Counted from the first letter of the stretch, positions 1-7,906 are shown. The stretch is 8,268 nucleotides of DNA from Prochlorococcus sp. AG-670-O11 (GCA_003211335.1 QCTA01000034.1:1-8268), one strand, 5' to 3'. Program-made: numbers and translations. Notes: a model not told the origin generated them from the sequence alone.

Positions 1-258
1 TCATTATTAACTGGTAAAGAAGTTTCTGAATTAGAGAACGATTTTTCTCAAACAGGATGGGGGACATTTAAAAAAATATTTACTGAACAGCTTATAGAAT
101 CGCTTAAACCCATACAAGAAAGATATCAGGTTCTGATTAACGATCCATATGAATTAAATAAGATACTTATTGAAGGTAAGGAGAAAGCTGAAGAAGTGGC
201 AAATAAAACCCTTAGTAGAGTTAAATTTGAATTAGGATTCTTTGAAGTAGAGAAATAA
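1..258 (+). CDS. trpS: Tryptophanyl-tRNA synthetase, C-terminal 85 residues (5' partial)
   Basis: This frame is open from the first base of the window and ends in TAA, giving 85 residues of a protein whose start lies upstream. The segment matches the C-terminal helical domain of bacterial TrpS as I know it: a G-(W/Y)-G-x-F-K-K element (GWGTFKK, near residue 19), then P-I-Q-E-R-Y, then a D-P-Y-E-L stretch, and a final helix of the type EGKEKAEEVANKTL ending in a G-F pair. TrpS charges tRNA-Trp with tryptophan in the cytosol; the Rossmann catalytic domain with its HIGH and KMSKS motifs is not in the window. Only 3 nt separate its stop from the ATG of thrS, so the two synthetases are probably cotranscribed and perhaps translationally coupled. 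The identification rests on this C-terminal pattern alone. Confidence 0.88.
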   Translation, partial: SLLTGKEVSELENDFSQTGWGTFKKIFTEQLIESLKPIQERYQVLINDPYELNKILIEGKEKAEEVANKTLSRVKFELGFFEVEK

Positions 259-261
259 ATT

Positions 262-2178
262 ATGCCAGAAATAACATTACCAGATGGATCTAAAAAAGTA
301 TTTGAGAAGCCGGTAACAATTCAAGAGATAGCGCAGAGCATAGGTACTGGCTTAGCCAAAGCAACAATTGCTGGCAAAGTAAATAATGTTCTTTTTGATG
401 CAACAATTCCCATAAATAATGATTCTAAAGTGGTAATAATTACATCCCGAGATAAAGAAGGTATTGAGATAATTAGACATTCCTTTGCACATTTGATTGG
501 TCATGCAGTTAAACAGCTTTATCCAAATATAAAGATGGCAATTGGTCCAGTAATTGATAATGGCTTTTATTATGATATTTTTTCAGAATATAGATTTACA
601 CCTGAGGATTTAATAAAAATAGAAAAAAGAATTAATAATTTAATAAAAACAAATTATGATGTTGAGATTTTACAAGTCACCAAAAAAGAAGCAATTAAAA
701 CTTTTCAAGAAAGAGATGAGACTTTTAAATTAAGAATAATTGAAGAAATTCCTGATGAAGGTCTTATCAATTTATATAAACACGAAGAATATATTGATAT
801 GTGCAGAGGTCCCCATGTTCCAAATACAAGACATCTTAGACATTTTAAATTATTAAAGTTATCTGGTTCATACTGGAGAGGTAATAGTGAAAATGAATCA
901 TTACAGAGAATATACGGAACTGCGTGGGCCAAAGAGAAAGAGCTTAATGATTACCTAACAAGAATCGAAGAAGCGGAAAAAAGAGATCATAGAAAACTTG
1001 GAAAAAAGCATTCACTTTTTCATATACAAGAAGCATCTCCAGGTATGATTTTTTGGCATCCAAATGGATGGATTATCTACCAAGTTCTTGAAAAATATGT
1101 TAGAGAAATACTTAAAAAAAATGATTATCTAGAAATCAAAACTCCTCAAGCTGTTGATAAATCTCTTTGGGAAAAATCAGGTCATTGGGAAAAATTCAGA
1201 GAAGATATGTTTATTACCGCATCAGAAAATAGAACTTATGCTATTAAACCAATGAATTGTCCTTGTCATATTCAAGTATTTAATCAAGGTTTAAAAAGTT
1301 ATAAAGACTTACCTATTCGGCTTGCTGAATTTGGCTCTTGTCATAGAAATGAACCTTCTGGAGCATTACACGGCTTAATGAGAGTTAGAAACTTTACTCA
1401 GGATGACGCACACATTTTCTGTACAGAAGAACAAATTCAAGATGAGGTGTCTACCTTTATTGATCTGGTTTTCGAGGTTTATAAAACTTTTGGTTTTGAT
1501 GAAATTATTATCAAATTATCAACCCGTCCTGAGAAAAGAGTGGGTAGTGAAGAAATTTGGGATAAATCAGAAGATGCACTTACTCAGGCTCTTGACAATA
1601 AAAAACTAAAATGGGAACTCCAACCTGGAGAGGGAGCTTTTTATGGTCCAAAAATTGAATTTTCTTTAAAAGATTGTCTTGATAGAGTTTGGCAATGTGG
1701 AACAATACAAGTTGATTTCTCAATGCCTATTAGATTAGATGCAACTTATGTAGATATAAATAACGAAAAAAGAAATCCAGTAATGCTTCACAGGGCAATT
1801 TTAGGATCTTTTGAAAGATTTCTAGGAATCTTAATTGAACAATATGAAGCCAAATTCCCAATCTGGCTTGCACCTTATCAAATAATTTTGTTAAGCATCA
1901 CCGATAGGAATATTGAGAAATGTTTAAAATTTAATAAATTAATTAATAGTAAGGGGTACCGCTCAAAAATTGATATTAGGAATGAAAAAATAGGTTATAA
2001 GATAAGAGAAGCAACTATCGGAAGAATTCCGTTAATTGCCGTTATTGGCGACAAAGAAGAACAAGTTGATTCAGTTGCTTTAAGAGCCTTGGATGGAAAA
2101 AATTTAGGAATTTTTAAGTTAGATGATCTCTATAAATTAATGGATAATTTGATTGAGAAAAAAGGAAGGACAGAATAA
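262..2178 (+). CDS. thrS: Threonyl-tRNA synthetase
   Basis: Class II aminoacyl-tRNA synthetase that attaches threonine to tRNA-Thr in the cytosol. The 638-residue length is normal for the full bacterial form. Domains in order: an N-terminal TGS domain (about 1-62); the editing domain, with the HxxxH pair H73/H77 and C181 and H185 in CRGPH, the zinc-like site that hydrolyses mischarged Ser-tRNA; the catalytic core (about 240-530); and the anticodon-binding domain (about 535-638). The catalytic zinc ligands are visible as C333 (in MNCPCH), H384 (in DDAHIF) and H510 (in MLHRAI), one residue off the E. coli numbering C334/H385/H511. Motif 2 is the [15 protein letters not shown] region and motif 3 is [11 protein letters not shown]. 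All key residues are present, so the enzyme should be active and able to proofread. The ATG lies 3 nt after trpS, with no strong Shine-Dalgarno, and the TGS domain starts at once, supporting this start. There is no room for a separate leader or T-box. Confidence 0.97.
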   Translation: MPEITLPDGSKKVFEKPVTIQEIAQSIGTGLAKATIAGKVNNVLFDATIPINNDSKVVIITSRDKEGIEIIRHSFAHLIGHAVKQLYPNIKMAIGPVIDNGFYYDIFSEYRFTPEDLIKIEKRINNLIKTNYDVEILQVTKKEAIKTFQERDETFKLRIIEEIPDEGLINLYKHEEYIDMCRGPHVPNTRHLRHFKLLKLSGSYWRGNSENESLQRIYGTAWAKEKELNDYLTRIEEAEKRDHRKLGKKHSLFHIQEASPGMIFWHPNGWIIYQVLEKYVREILKKNDYLEIKTPQAVDKSLWEKSGHWEKFREDMFITASENRTYAIKPMNCPCHIQVFNQGLKSYKDLPIRLAEFGSCHRNEPSGALHGLMRVRNFTQDDAHIFCTEEQIQDEVSTFIDLVFEVYKTFGFDEIIIKLSTRPEKRVGSEEIWDKSEDALTQALDNKKLKWELQPGEGAFYGPKIEFSLKDCLDRVWQCGTIQVDFSMPIRLDATYVDINNEKRNPVMLHRAILGSFERFLGILIEQYEAKFPIWLAPYQIILLSITDRNIEKCLKFNKLINSKGYRSKIDIRNEKIGYKIREATIGRIPLIAVIGDKEEQVDSVALRALDGKNLGIFKLDDLYKLMDNLIEKKGRTE

Positions 2179-2188
2179 TTTTGAATAG

Positions 2189-3226
2189 ATGAATTTTCTT
2201 GCTTGTGATCTTGGGGGTACAAAAGTTCTATTAGGCATTTTCAAAAATGATATTGGTACTAATTCTCCTACCTTAATTCTTAAAAAAAAATATATATCTT
2301 CCCAATGGAATTCAATAGATTTAATTTTAGAAGATTTCCTAAACAATGAATGCAAATCTATTAACTATCCTTTTTCTGCTTGTTTCGCGGTAGCAGGTCC
2401 TATATCTAACAACAACGCACAAATTGTTAATTTGTCATGGAATATTTCTGGCAATGCATTAAAAAAGAAATTTAAATTTAAAAGTTGCGAGCTAGTAAAT
2501 GATTTTGCAGTCCAAATTTATGGAATACCTTTTTTAAAAACAAGTCAATATTCTACCCTTCAAGTTGGAGATCATTTAGCAGGTGCTAACAAAGATTTGC
2601 ATGCAATTGTTGGAGCAGGAACTGGTCTAGGAATCGCAAGAGGTATAATATCTGGAAATAAATTGCAAGTTTTAGCTAGCGAAGGAGGTCATGTTGAATA
2701 CTCGCCAAAGTCAGAATTAGAATGGGAATTAAAAAATTGGCTCAAAAATTCTTTAAAAGTTGAAAGGATATCTTCTGAGAGAATTGTTAGTGGGACTGGA
2801 TTATCAAGAATAGCCGAATGGAGACTAAGCAAACCTGATGCTAAAAACCATCCTCTTCAAAAATACTTAAAAGAATTGAAAATTTCTGATACTTTAAGGA
2901 AAGAACTTCCTGAAAAAATTTGTAATCTATCTAATCTCGGGGACGTCCTAATGGTTGAAGTGGAGATGATATGGTTAGATGCTTACGCCTCTTTATTGGG
3001 AGACATTGCACTACAAGAATTATGCTATGGAGGTTTATGGATTTCTGGAGGGACAGCTCCAAAACATATCTTAAACTTTAAATCAGGTTTATTTATGAAA
3101 CAATTTTCAGATAAAGGAAGATTAAAAGATATTCTTAAAAATATACCTGTAAATGTAATCTTAGATGAAGAGTTTGGACTATTTAGCGCAGCCTGCAGAG
3201 CAAAAATGCTTTTACAAATAGGATAA
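2189..3226 (+). CDS. glk: Glucokinase (Glk family)
   Basis: ATP-dependent glucokinase, converting glucose to glucose 6-phosphate in the cytosol; 345 residues, slightly longer than the roughly 320 of the E. coli enzyme. It has the ASKHA fold. The phosphate-1 loop is DLGGTK (7-12). The sugar-binding and catalytic block is VNDFAVQ, with N104 and the presumed catalytic base D105. A phosphate-2 type loop GAGTGLGIA spans 142-150. EGGH (165-168) provides E165 and H168, equivalent to E. coli E157 and H160. SERIVSG has E197, the probable counterpart of E187. The adenosine-side motif WISGGTAP is near 284-291, and the protein ends with the typical E-(F)-G-L-F-S-A-A strand-helix. It lacks the ROK-family cysteine cluster, so it belongs to the Glk rather than the ROK group. 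It starts 10 nt after thrS; an AGGAAGGA stretch lies too far upstream (about 18 nt) to be a normal ribosome site. In a photoautotroph it would recover glucose from sucrose or glycogen turnover or from uptake (inference). Confidence 0.93.
   Translation: MNFLACDLGGTKVLLGIFKNDIGTNSPTLILKKKYISSQWNSIDLILEDFLNNECKSINYPFSACFAVAGPISNNNAQIVNLSWNISGNALKKKFKFKSCELVNDFAVQIYGIPFLKTSQYSTLQVGDHLAGANKDLHAIVGAGTGLGIARGIISGNKLQVLASEGGHVEYSPKSELEWELKNWLKNSLKVERISSERIVSGTGLSRIAEWRLSKPDAKNHPLQKYLKELKISDTLRKELPEKICNLSNLGDVLMVEVEMIWLDAYASLLGDIALQELCYGGLWISGGTAPKHILNFKSGLFMKQFSDKGRLKDILKNIPVNVILDEEFGLFSAACRAKMLLQIG
2282..2290 (+). repeat. A9 homopolymer inside glk
   Basis: Nine consecutive A bases encode the three Lys codons at glk residues 32-34. 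The reading frame is intact across the run. Such A tracts are known slippage points for RNA polymerase in AT-rich genomes; nothing in the sequence shows that slippage is used here. Confidence 0.7.
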
Positions 3227-3234
3227 TTTTTTTT

Positions 3235-4183
3235 ATGTCTTCTCCAGAAGTTGGAAAAAAAATAATAGTAACAGTTCCTTCTACTACTGCTAATCTAGGT
3301 CCTGGATTTGACTGTCTTGGCGCTGCATTAGATCTATATAACGAATTCATCTTTACAAGAATAGATGGAGGGGGAGAGCGATTTGATTTGATAATGGAGA
3401 GTACAGATGGTAATCATTTAAGAGGAGGCCCAGAAAATTTAGTTTTTAGGGCTGCTCAAAAAGTATGGGAGAGTGCCAATATCAAACCTTTCGCCCTTGA
3501 AGCAAGAGTAAAATTAGCAGTTCCACCTGCTCGCGGACTAGGGAGTAGTGCCACAGCAATAGTTGCAGGACTAATTGGTGCAAATGCGATTATGAACTGC
3601 CCTTTATCTAAAGAAAAACTTTTAGAACTTGCAATTGATATTGAAGGTCATCCTGATAATGTAGTTCCTTCTCTTTTGGGGGGGGCTTTGTTTAACTGCT
3701 AGGTCATCTTCTCAAAGATGGAGAATTATTAGATGTGACTGGCACGATTCCATTAAAGTTGTAGTCGCAATACCTGCTATACGTCTTAGTACAAGTGAAG
3801 CAAGGCGAGTAATGCCGAAGAATGTGCCTATTTCTGATGCAGTAACAAATATGGGGGCACTTACTTTATTACTGAATGGTTTAAAAACAGGAAATGATGA
3901 ATTAATAAAAGAGGGAATGTTTGACAAATTACATGAACCATACCGATGGAAGCTTATAAAAGGTGGATTGGAAGTTAAGAATGCTGCACTACAAGCTGGT
4001 GCTTTAGGCTGTGCAATTAGTGGTGCGGGGCCAAGTATCTTAGCTTTGTGTAAAAAGGATAATGGTAGAGATGTCAGTCAAGCAATGGTAAAGGCTTGGG
4101 AAAACTTAGGAGTCGCAAGTAGAGCACCATATTTGAATGTCCAAACAACAGGCAGTCAATTTAGGGACATTTCTGGTAAGTAG
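3235..4183 (+). pseudogene. thrB: Homoserine kinase, interrupted by a +1 frameshift in a G8 tract
   Basis: GHMP-family kinase that phosphorylates homoserine to O-phosphohomoserine, the substrate of threonine synthase. As printed, the ATG-initiated frame stops at 3700-3702 after 155 residues. The rest continues one frame over from 3686 to the TAG at 4181-4183. The first part carries the N-terminal GHMP motif (TTANLGPGFDCLG, 17-29), the ATP-binding loop PPARGLGSSA (97-106) and EGHPDN (137-142). The second carries the C-terminal motif CAISGAGPSILAL. Dropping one G from the run at 3678-3685 turns LLGGALFNC-stop into LLGGLCLTARSSS and gives a continuous 315-residue protein, the normal family length. 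The downstream frame has a stop at 3662-3664, so the shift must lie between 3665 and 3699, where the G run is the obvious site. Nothing else looks decayed. An AGGA 11 nt before the ATG (3220-3223) is a weak ribosome site. The second part has an ATG at 3812, but a product starting there would lack the ATP loop. Gene identity is certain; whether the break is real is not. Confidence 0.93.
3678..3685 (+). repeat. G8 homopolymer at the thrB frameshift
   Basis: Eight consecutive G bases follow four T bases, an exceptional run in such an AT-rich region. Seven G would keep thrB in frame, reading Leu-Leu-Gly-Gly-Leu-Cys-Leu; the eighth G creates the premature stop at 3700-3702. It is either the site of a length error in sequencing, a true indel, or a variable tract. 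Confidence 0.85.
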
Positions 4184-4202
4184 TTTTACTTAGGCTTTTT
4201 TT
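4177..4202 (+). terminator. Weak terminator-like hairpin after thrB
   Basis: TAAGTA (4177-4182) pairs with TACTTA (4187-4192) across a GTTT loop, and a T7 run follows at 4196-4202 after GGC. The stem overlaps the thrB stop codon. With six base pairs, five of them A-T, it is unstable. It would give at most partial termination, but it lies at the end of the thrB unit just before the largest spacer in the window, where a terminator would be expected. Confidence 0.3.
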
Positions 4203-4203
4203 A

Positions 4204-4266
4204 ATGTTAGAGTCTCAAGCTAGAACATCTTCAACTAGAATAAAAAAATTATTCATTATTCGATGA
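4204..4266 (+). other. Possible 20-codon upstream ORF overlapping the ndhD start
   Basis: An ATG at 4204 opens a 20-codon frame beginning MLESQAR and ending in LFIIR. Its TGA at 4264-4266 overlaps the ndhD ATG at 4263-4265 as ATGA, the classic arrangement for translational coupling. ndhD itself has no Shine-Dalgarno in the AT-rich bases before it, which would fit delivery of ribosomes by coupling. Against this, the ORF is short enough to arise by chance, has only a TAGG about 9 nt upstream, and resembles no peptide I know. Confidence 0.2.
4236..4241 (+). promoter_or_regulatory. Candidate -10 box for ndhD
   Basis: TAGAAT differs by one base from the consensus TATAAT and sits 21 nt before the ndhD ATG, in the only spacer of the window long enough for a promoter. 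No good -35 hexamer is seen 17 nt upstream (TCTCAA). If used, the transcript would start near 4248 with a leader of about 15 nt, excluding the upstream ORF at 4204. Chance matches are common in such AT-rich sequence. Confidence 0.2.
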
Positions 4267-5807
4267 ATTTAGAATCTTTTCCTTACCTATCCTCAATTGT
4301 TTTATTACCCTTATTTGGGGCATTGATAATGCCTTTCTTAAGTTCTAAGGAAGGAGAAGATAATACACTCCCAAGAAATATCTCTTTAAGTTTTTTATTT
4401 ATTGATTTCTTACTAATAATTGGTGTATTTATCCAAAAATTTGATCCAACAAATAGCTCACTACAACTTGTTGAAAGACTAACTTGGCTACCCTCAATAG
4501 GCCTAGAATGGTCTCTAGGGGTAGATGGGTTATCTGCACCATTGGTAGCTTTGAGTGGATTAATTACATTTTTATCAGCTGCAGCAAGTTGGAAAATAAA
4601 GAAAAAATCTAATTTATATTTTGCTCTTTTATTAGTTCAGGCCTCAGCTCAGGCACTTGTTTTCCTTTCTCAAGATTTCTTATTATTTTTCTTAGCTTGG
4701 GAATTAGAATTGGTTCCTGTTTATCTTCTTATTGCAATTTGGGGCGGCAAGAAAAAATTATATGCAGCTACAAAATTCATTCTTTATACTGCTTTAGCAT
4801 CTTTACTAATACTTATAAGTGGACTTGCAATTGCCTTGAGTGGAGATACATTTACTCTAAATCTTACCGAAATAACAAATAAACATGTAACAGGCAGTCT
4901 CGCATTATTATCTTATCTAGGGTTTTTAATAGGTTTTGGAGTAAAACTTCCCATCTTCCCATTGCACACTTGGCTGCCGGATGCTCATGGGGAAGCTAAT
5001 GCTCCAGTATCGATGTTACTAGCGGGAATACTCTTAAAAATGGGGGGATATGCTCTCTTAAGATTCAATGTTCAAATATTACCCGAGGTACATTTACAAC
5101 TCGCGCCTGCATTAATTATTCTTGGAATTATCAACATTATTTATGGAGCTTTAAATGCATTTGCACAAGATAATGTAAAAAGAAGAATAGCATGTAGTTC
5201 GGTAAGTCATATGGGTTTTGTTCTTCTGGGGATTGGAGCAGTTGATGCTTTAGGTATAAGCGGGGCAATGCTTCAAATGATAAGTCACGGACTTATAGCA
5301 GCAGCTATGTTCTTCGTCACGGGCTCCTTCTATGAGAGAACAAATACTCTTTCAATTCCAAACATGGGTGGGTTAGCAAAGGTCCTACCAATAACATTTG
5401 CCTTTTTTCTAGCGAGCTCACTAGCGTCTCTGGCCTTACCAGGAATGAGTGGATTTATAAGCGAAATCACCGTATTCTTAGGAATCACAAGTCAAGAGGG
5501 TTTTAGCTCTCTTTTTAGATCAATTACAATTCTAATAGCAGCAATTGGTCTTGTCCTAACGCCCATTTATCTTCTTTCAATGTGTAGAAGAGTATTTTTC
5601 GGACCTAGAATTCCTGCTTTAGCTACCGTTAAAGAAATGAATGGGAGAGAACTGACAATTGGGTTTAGTTTATTGTTACCTACTTTAGTAATAGGTTTTT
5701 GGCCAAAAATTGCCATAAATTTATATGAATCTTCAACAAATGCTCTCAGCGAACAACTCACTTTAGCTAAATTAGTTGGATTAATATCAAACTTTAGTCA
5801 ATTTTAA
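4263..5807 (+). CDS. ndhD: NAD(P)H-quinone oxidoreductase subunit 4 (NdhD), NDH-1 antiporter-like subunit
   Basis: Membrane subunit of the thylakoid NDH-1 complex, homologous to NuoM of complex I and to Mrp antiporters. It carries a proton channel in respiratory and cyclic electron flow. The 514 residues (NuoM has 509) form about 14 hydrophobic segments. Key channel residues are present: E147 in [11 protein letters not shown] (NuoM E144), K228 in [10 protein letters not shown] (NuoM K234) and K259 in [10 protein letters not shown] (NuoM K265). The hallmark [11 protein letters not shown] (235-245), [12 protein letters not shown] and [11 protein letters not shown] blocks are intact, as is LTPIYLLSM near the C-terminus. 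Cyanobacteria hold several NdhD paralogues pairing with different NdhF partners (NDH-1L versus the CO2-uptake forms). No ndhF is in the window. The E147-region and HTWLPDAH signatures fit the respiratory D1/D2-like group rather than D3/D4, but I cannot settle this by eye. No upstream in-frame ATG precedes the start (in-frame TAG at 4236-4238). It is 79 nt from thrB, so it probably begins a new transcription unit. Confidence 0.95.
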   Translation: MNLESFPYLSSIVLLPLFGALIMPFLSSKEGEDNTLPRNISLSFLFIDFLLIIGVFIQKFDPTNSSLQLVERLTWLPSIGLEWSLGVDGLSAPLVALSGLITFLSAAASWKIKKKSNLYFALLLVQASAQALVFLSQDFLLFFLAWELELVPVYLLIAIWGGKKKLYAATKFILYTALASLLILISGLAIALSGDTFTLNLTEITNKHVTGSLALLSYLGFLIGFGVKLPIFPLHTWLPDAHGEANAPVSMLLAGILLKMGGYALLRFNVQILPEVHLQLAPALIILGIINIIYGALNAFAQDNVKRRIACSSVSHMGFVLLGIGAVDALGISGAMLQMISHGLIAAAMFFVTGSFYERTNTLSIPNMGGLAKVLPITFAFFLASSLASLALPGMSGFISEITVFLGITSQEGFSSLFRSITILIAAIGLVLTPIYLLSMCRRVFFGPRIPALATVKEMNGRELTIGFSLLLPTLVIGFWPKIAINLYESSTNALSEQLTLAKLVGLISNFSQF

Positions 5808-5818
5808 TCTTCGATAAA

Positions 5819-7906
5819 ATGGAAGCTTCAATTTTTAATTACGGAGAATTACCTGAATTTAATAAATTCACTCCAGATAGAATTAATCAAGAATTTCCAA
5901 ATGTCATAGAAAAGATAAATCAAGATTTCAAAGGAATTGAAAAATTTTTATCTAATTACTTGGATCAAGAATTTTTAGAATGGGACAAAGTAATTAATCC
6001 TTTAAACGAAGTTAATGAGATTCTAAGGTGGAGTTGGGGAGTTATAAGTCATCTTAATGGAGTAAAAAATTCTGAAAGCTTAAGAGAAATATACTCAAAG
6101 TTTCTACCTGAAATAATTAATTTAAGTAATAAGTTTGGACAAAGCAAAATTATTTATAATGCTTTAGTAAAGCTTAAAGAAACAAATAATCTTGATGGGA
6201 TCAAAAATAGAATTCTAGATAAAGAAATTCTTGAAATGGAACATAGAGGAATTTCATTAAATAAAGATAACCAGAAAGAATTCAATATTATTTCTGAAAA
6301 GCTTGGAAAGCTTTCTACAAATTTCAGCAATAATGTCTTAGATGCCACTAACTCTTGGTTCTTAATATTAAATGAGAAATCTCAAATAGATGGTGTTCCT
6401 GAGAGAGTTCTAGAATTAATGTCAATATCGGCTCATGACTACTTAAAAAAAGAAGGAGAAGCTGATATAAAAAATGGACCATGGAAATTAAGTTTAGATA
6501 TTCCGACTTATACCGCGTTCATGACATATGCCAATGATCGTAATCTAAGGGAAAAATTATATAAAGCTTTTGTGAGCAGAGCTTCTCATGGAGAAAAAAA
6601 TAACTCTCAAATTATTGAAGAGATTCTATCTCTTAGGACAAAACAGGCCCAGCTTCTTGGTTATGAAAGCTGGGCAGAATTAAGTCTTTCCACAAAGATG
6701 GCTAAGGAAATTAAAAATGTTGAAAAACTTTTAGAGGAGCTAAGAGAGCCTGCCTTTAAAACTGCCAAAAATGAATTAGATTTACTTAATAAGTTTTCAA
6801 AAGATAATGGATTCCCAAATTCTGAAACTCTTAAATCTTGGGATATTAGCTACTATTCTGAGCTTCTCAGAAAGGAAAAACTTAATTTAGATCAAGAATC
6901 ACTTAGGCCTTGGTTCCCTCTTAATGATGTTTTAAAAGGTCTTTTTAAACTTAGTGAAAAGCTCTTCGAAATTAAAGTAATTGAAGTCATTAACGAAGCT
7001 CCAATTTGGAATGATGACGTTTTGTTTTTTAATATTCTAAATAAAAATGATGAGAAAATAGCTTCATTTTATCTTGACCCTTACTCACGTCCTGAGTCAA
7101 AGAGGGGAGGGGCATGGATGGACGAATGCCTTAATAAAAATAATATTGGTAGAAATACATTACCTGTTGCCTATTTAGTTTGTAATCAAACCCCACCATC
7201 CAAAGACAAACCAAGTTTGATGAGTTTTGATGAAGTTCAAACTCTATTCCATGAATTTGGCCATGGTCTCCAACATATGCTTACCACAGTAAATCTTCCA
7301 CAAGCCGCAGGTATTAACAATGTTGAGTGGGATGCAGTGGAACTTCCAAGTCAATTTATGGAAAACTGGTGTTTTCATAAAAACACCTTATTAAATATTG
7401 CAAAACATTATGAAACAGGGGAGAGATTATCTGATGAGAATTTTGAAAAATTAGTTAAGAATAGAACTTTTAATTGCGGGATGGCTACTCTAAGACAATT
7501 ACATTTTGCAATTACAGATATAAGATTGCATAGCAATATTTATAGTAATCAGGGTAAAAATTCAGATGAGATTAGAAAAGAAATTGCCAGAAATACAACT
7601 GTAATTGAACCTATCCGAGAAGATAAATTCCTTTGTTGCTTTAGTCACATCTTTGCAGGAGGTTATTCGGCTGGATATTATTCTTACAAATGGGCTGAGG
7701 TTTTAAGTGCCGATGCTTTTTCTATGTTTGAAGAGGCTGACTTAGAAAATAATCAAAATATAAAGACAATCGGTAAAAAATTTAAAGATACGATTTTAAG
7801 TCTTGGAGGTAGCTTCTCTCCCCTAGAGATTTTTAAATTATTTAGAGGGAGGGAACCAAAAACAGATTCTTTGATAAGACACTTAGGTCTATCATCTATT
7901 AATTAA
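5819..7906 (+). CDS. prlC: M3-family zinc oligopeptidase (oligopeptidase A-like)
   Basis: Thimet-oligopeptidase-family (M3) metallopeptidase of 695 residues, the usual size for oligopeptidase A/PrlC (about 680). It cleaves short peptides in the cytosol, for example products of larger proteases or cleaved signal peptides. The zinc site is complete: H478, catalytic E479 and H482 in HEFGH, and the third ligand E508 in EWDAVELPSQFMENW. The substrate and transition-state block is H610 to Y623 (FAGGYSAGYYSY), where Y616 and Y623 correspond to Y605 and Y612 of thimet oligopeptidase. The N-terminal half (about 1-330) is the helical lid that limits substrates to short peptides. No signal peptide is visible. 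The ATG is 11 nt after ndhD with no Shine-Dalgarno; cotranscription with ndhD is likely from spacing, though no functional link is obvious. The 3' end overlaps the convergent hydrolase gene by 8 bp. Oligopeptidase A versus dipeptidyl carboxypeptidase (Dcp) is judged from the overall pattern; prlC is the better fit. Confidence 0.92.
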   Translation: MEASIFNYGELPEFNKFTPDRINQEFPNVIEKINQDFKGIEKFLSNYLDQEFLEWDKVINPLNEVNEILRWSWGVISHLNGVKNSESLREIYSKFLPEIINLSNKFGQSKIIYNALVKLKETNNLDGIKNRILDKEILEMEHRGISLNKDNQKEFNIISEKLGKLSTNFSNNVLDATNSWFLILNEKSQIDGVPERVLELMSISAHDYLKKEGEADIKNGPWKLSLDIPTYTAFMTYANDRNLREKLYKAFVSRASHGEKNNSQIIEEILSLRTKQAQLLGYESWAELSLSTKMAKEIKNVEKLLEELREPAFKTAKNELDLLNKFSKDNGFPNSETLKSWDISYYSELLRKEKLNLDQESLRPWFPLNDVLKGLFKLSEKLFEIKVIEVINEAPIWNDDVLFFNILNKNDEKIASFYLDPYSRPESKRGGAWMDECLNKNNIGRNTLPVAYLVCNQTPPSKDKPSLMSFDEVQTLFHEFGHGLQHMLTTVNLPQAAGINNVEWDAVELPSQFMENWCFHKNTLLNIAKHYETGERLSDENFEKLVKNRTFNCGMATLRQLHFAITDIRLHSNIYSNQGKNSDEIRKEIARNTTVIEPIREDKFLCCFSHIFAGGYSAGYYSYKWAEVLSADAFSMFEEADLENNQNIKTIGKKFKDTILSLGGSFSPLEIFKLFRGREPKTDSLIRHLGLSSIN
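7873..7893. other. Imperfect hairpin at the 3' end of the peptidase gene
   Basis: GATAAGAC (7873-7880) and GTCTATC (7887-7893) can form a seven-pair stem with one bulged A around the loop ACTTAG. It lies within the last codons of the peptidase gene and just beyond the stop of the convergent gene. It could be a two-way transcript end or a 3' stabilising structure. No T run follows directly on either strand; the closest is TTTTT on the minus strand about 10 nt further on, so it is not a standard terminator. Confidence 0.2.
7899..7906. other. Palindrome shared by two convergent stop codons
   Basis: TTAATTAA is its own reverse complement. Its right end is the TAA of the plus-strand peptidase and its left end is the TAA of the minus-strand hydrolase; both proteins therefore end in Asn-stop encoded by the same eight bases. 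Confidence 0.9.

Noticed and set aside
259..261. Leader, T-box or autoregulatory hairpin before thrS
   Set aside because: Only three bases separate trpS and thrS; any control element would have to lie inside trpS, and I saw none.
705..932. 75-codon minus-strand frame opposite the thrS editing domain
   Set aside because: It lies wholly within a well-supported gene, has no recognisable domain and no ribosome site, and is what an antisense shadow looks like.
1403..1609. 68-codon plus-strand frame inside thrS
   Set aside because: It overlaps the catalytic core of thrS in another frame, and its composition is unlike a real protein.
2137..2355. 72-codon minus-strand frame across the thrS-glk junction
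   Set aside because: It is an antisense shadow of the end of thrS and the start of glk, both of which have conserved motifs there.
3712..3927. 71-codon minus-strand frame just after the thrB break, considered as an inserted gene
   Set aside because: The plus strand there reads as normal homoserine kinase once the frame is corrected, so there is no insertion.
5567..6348. Minus-strand frames opposite ndhD (5567-5761) and the peptidase gene (6154-6348)
   Set aside because: Both are contained in strongly supported genes and show no motif of their own.
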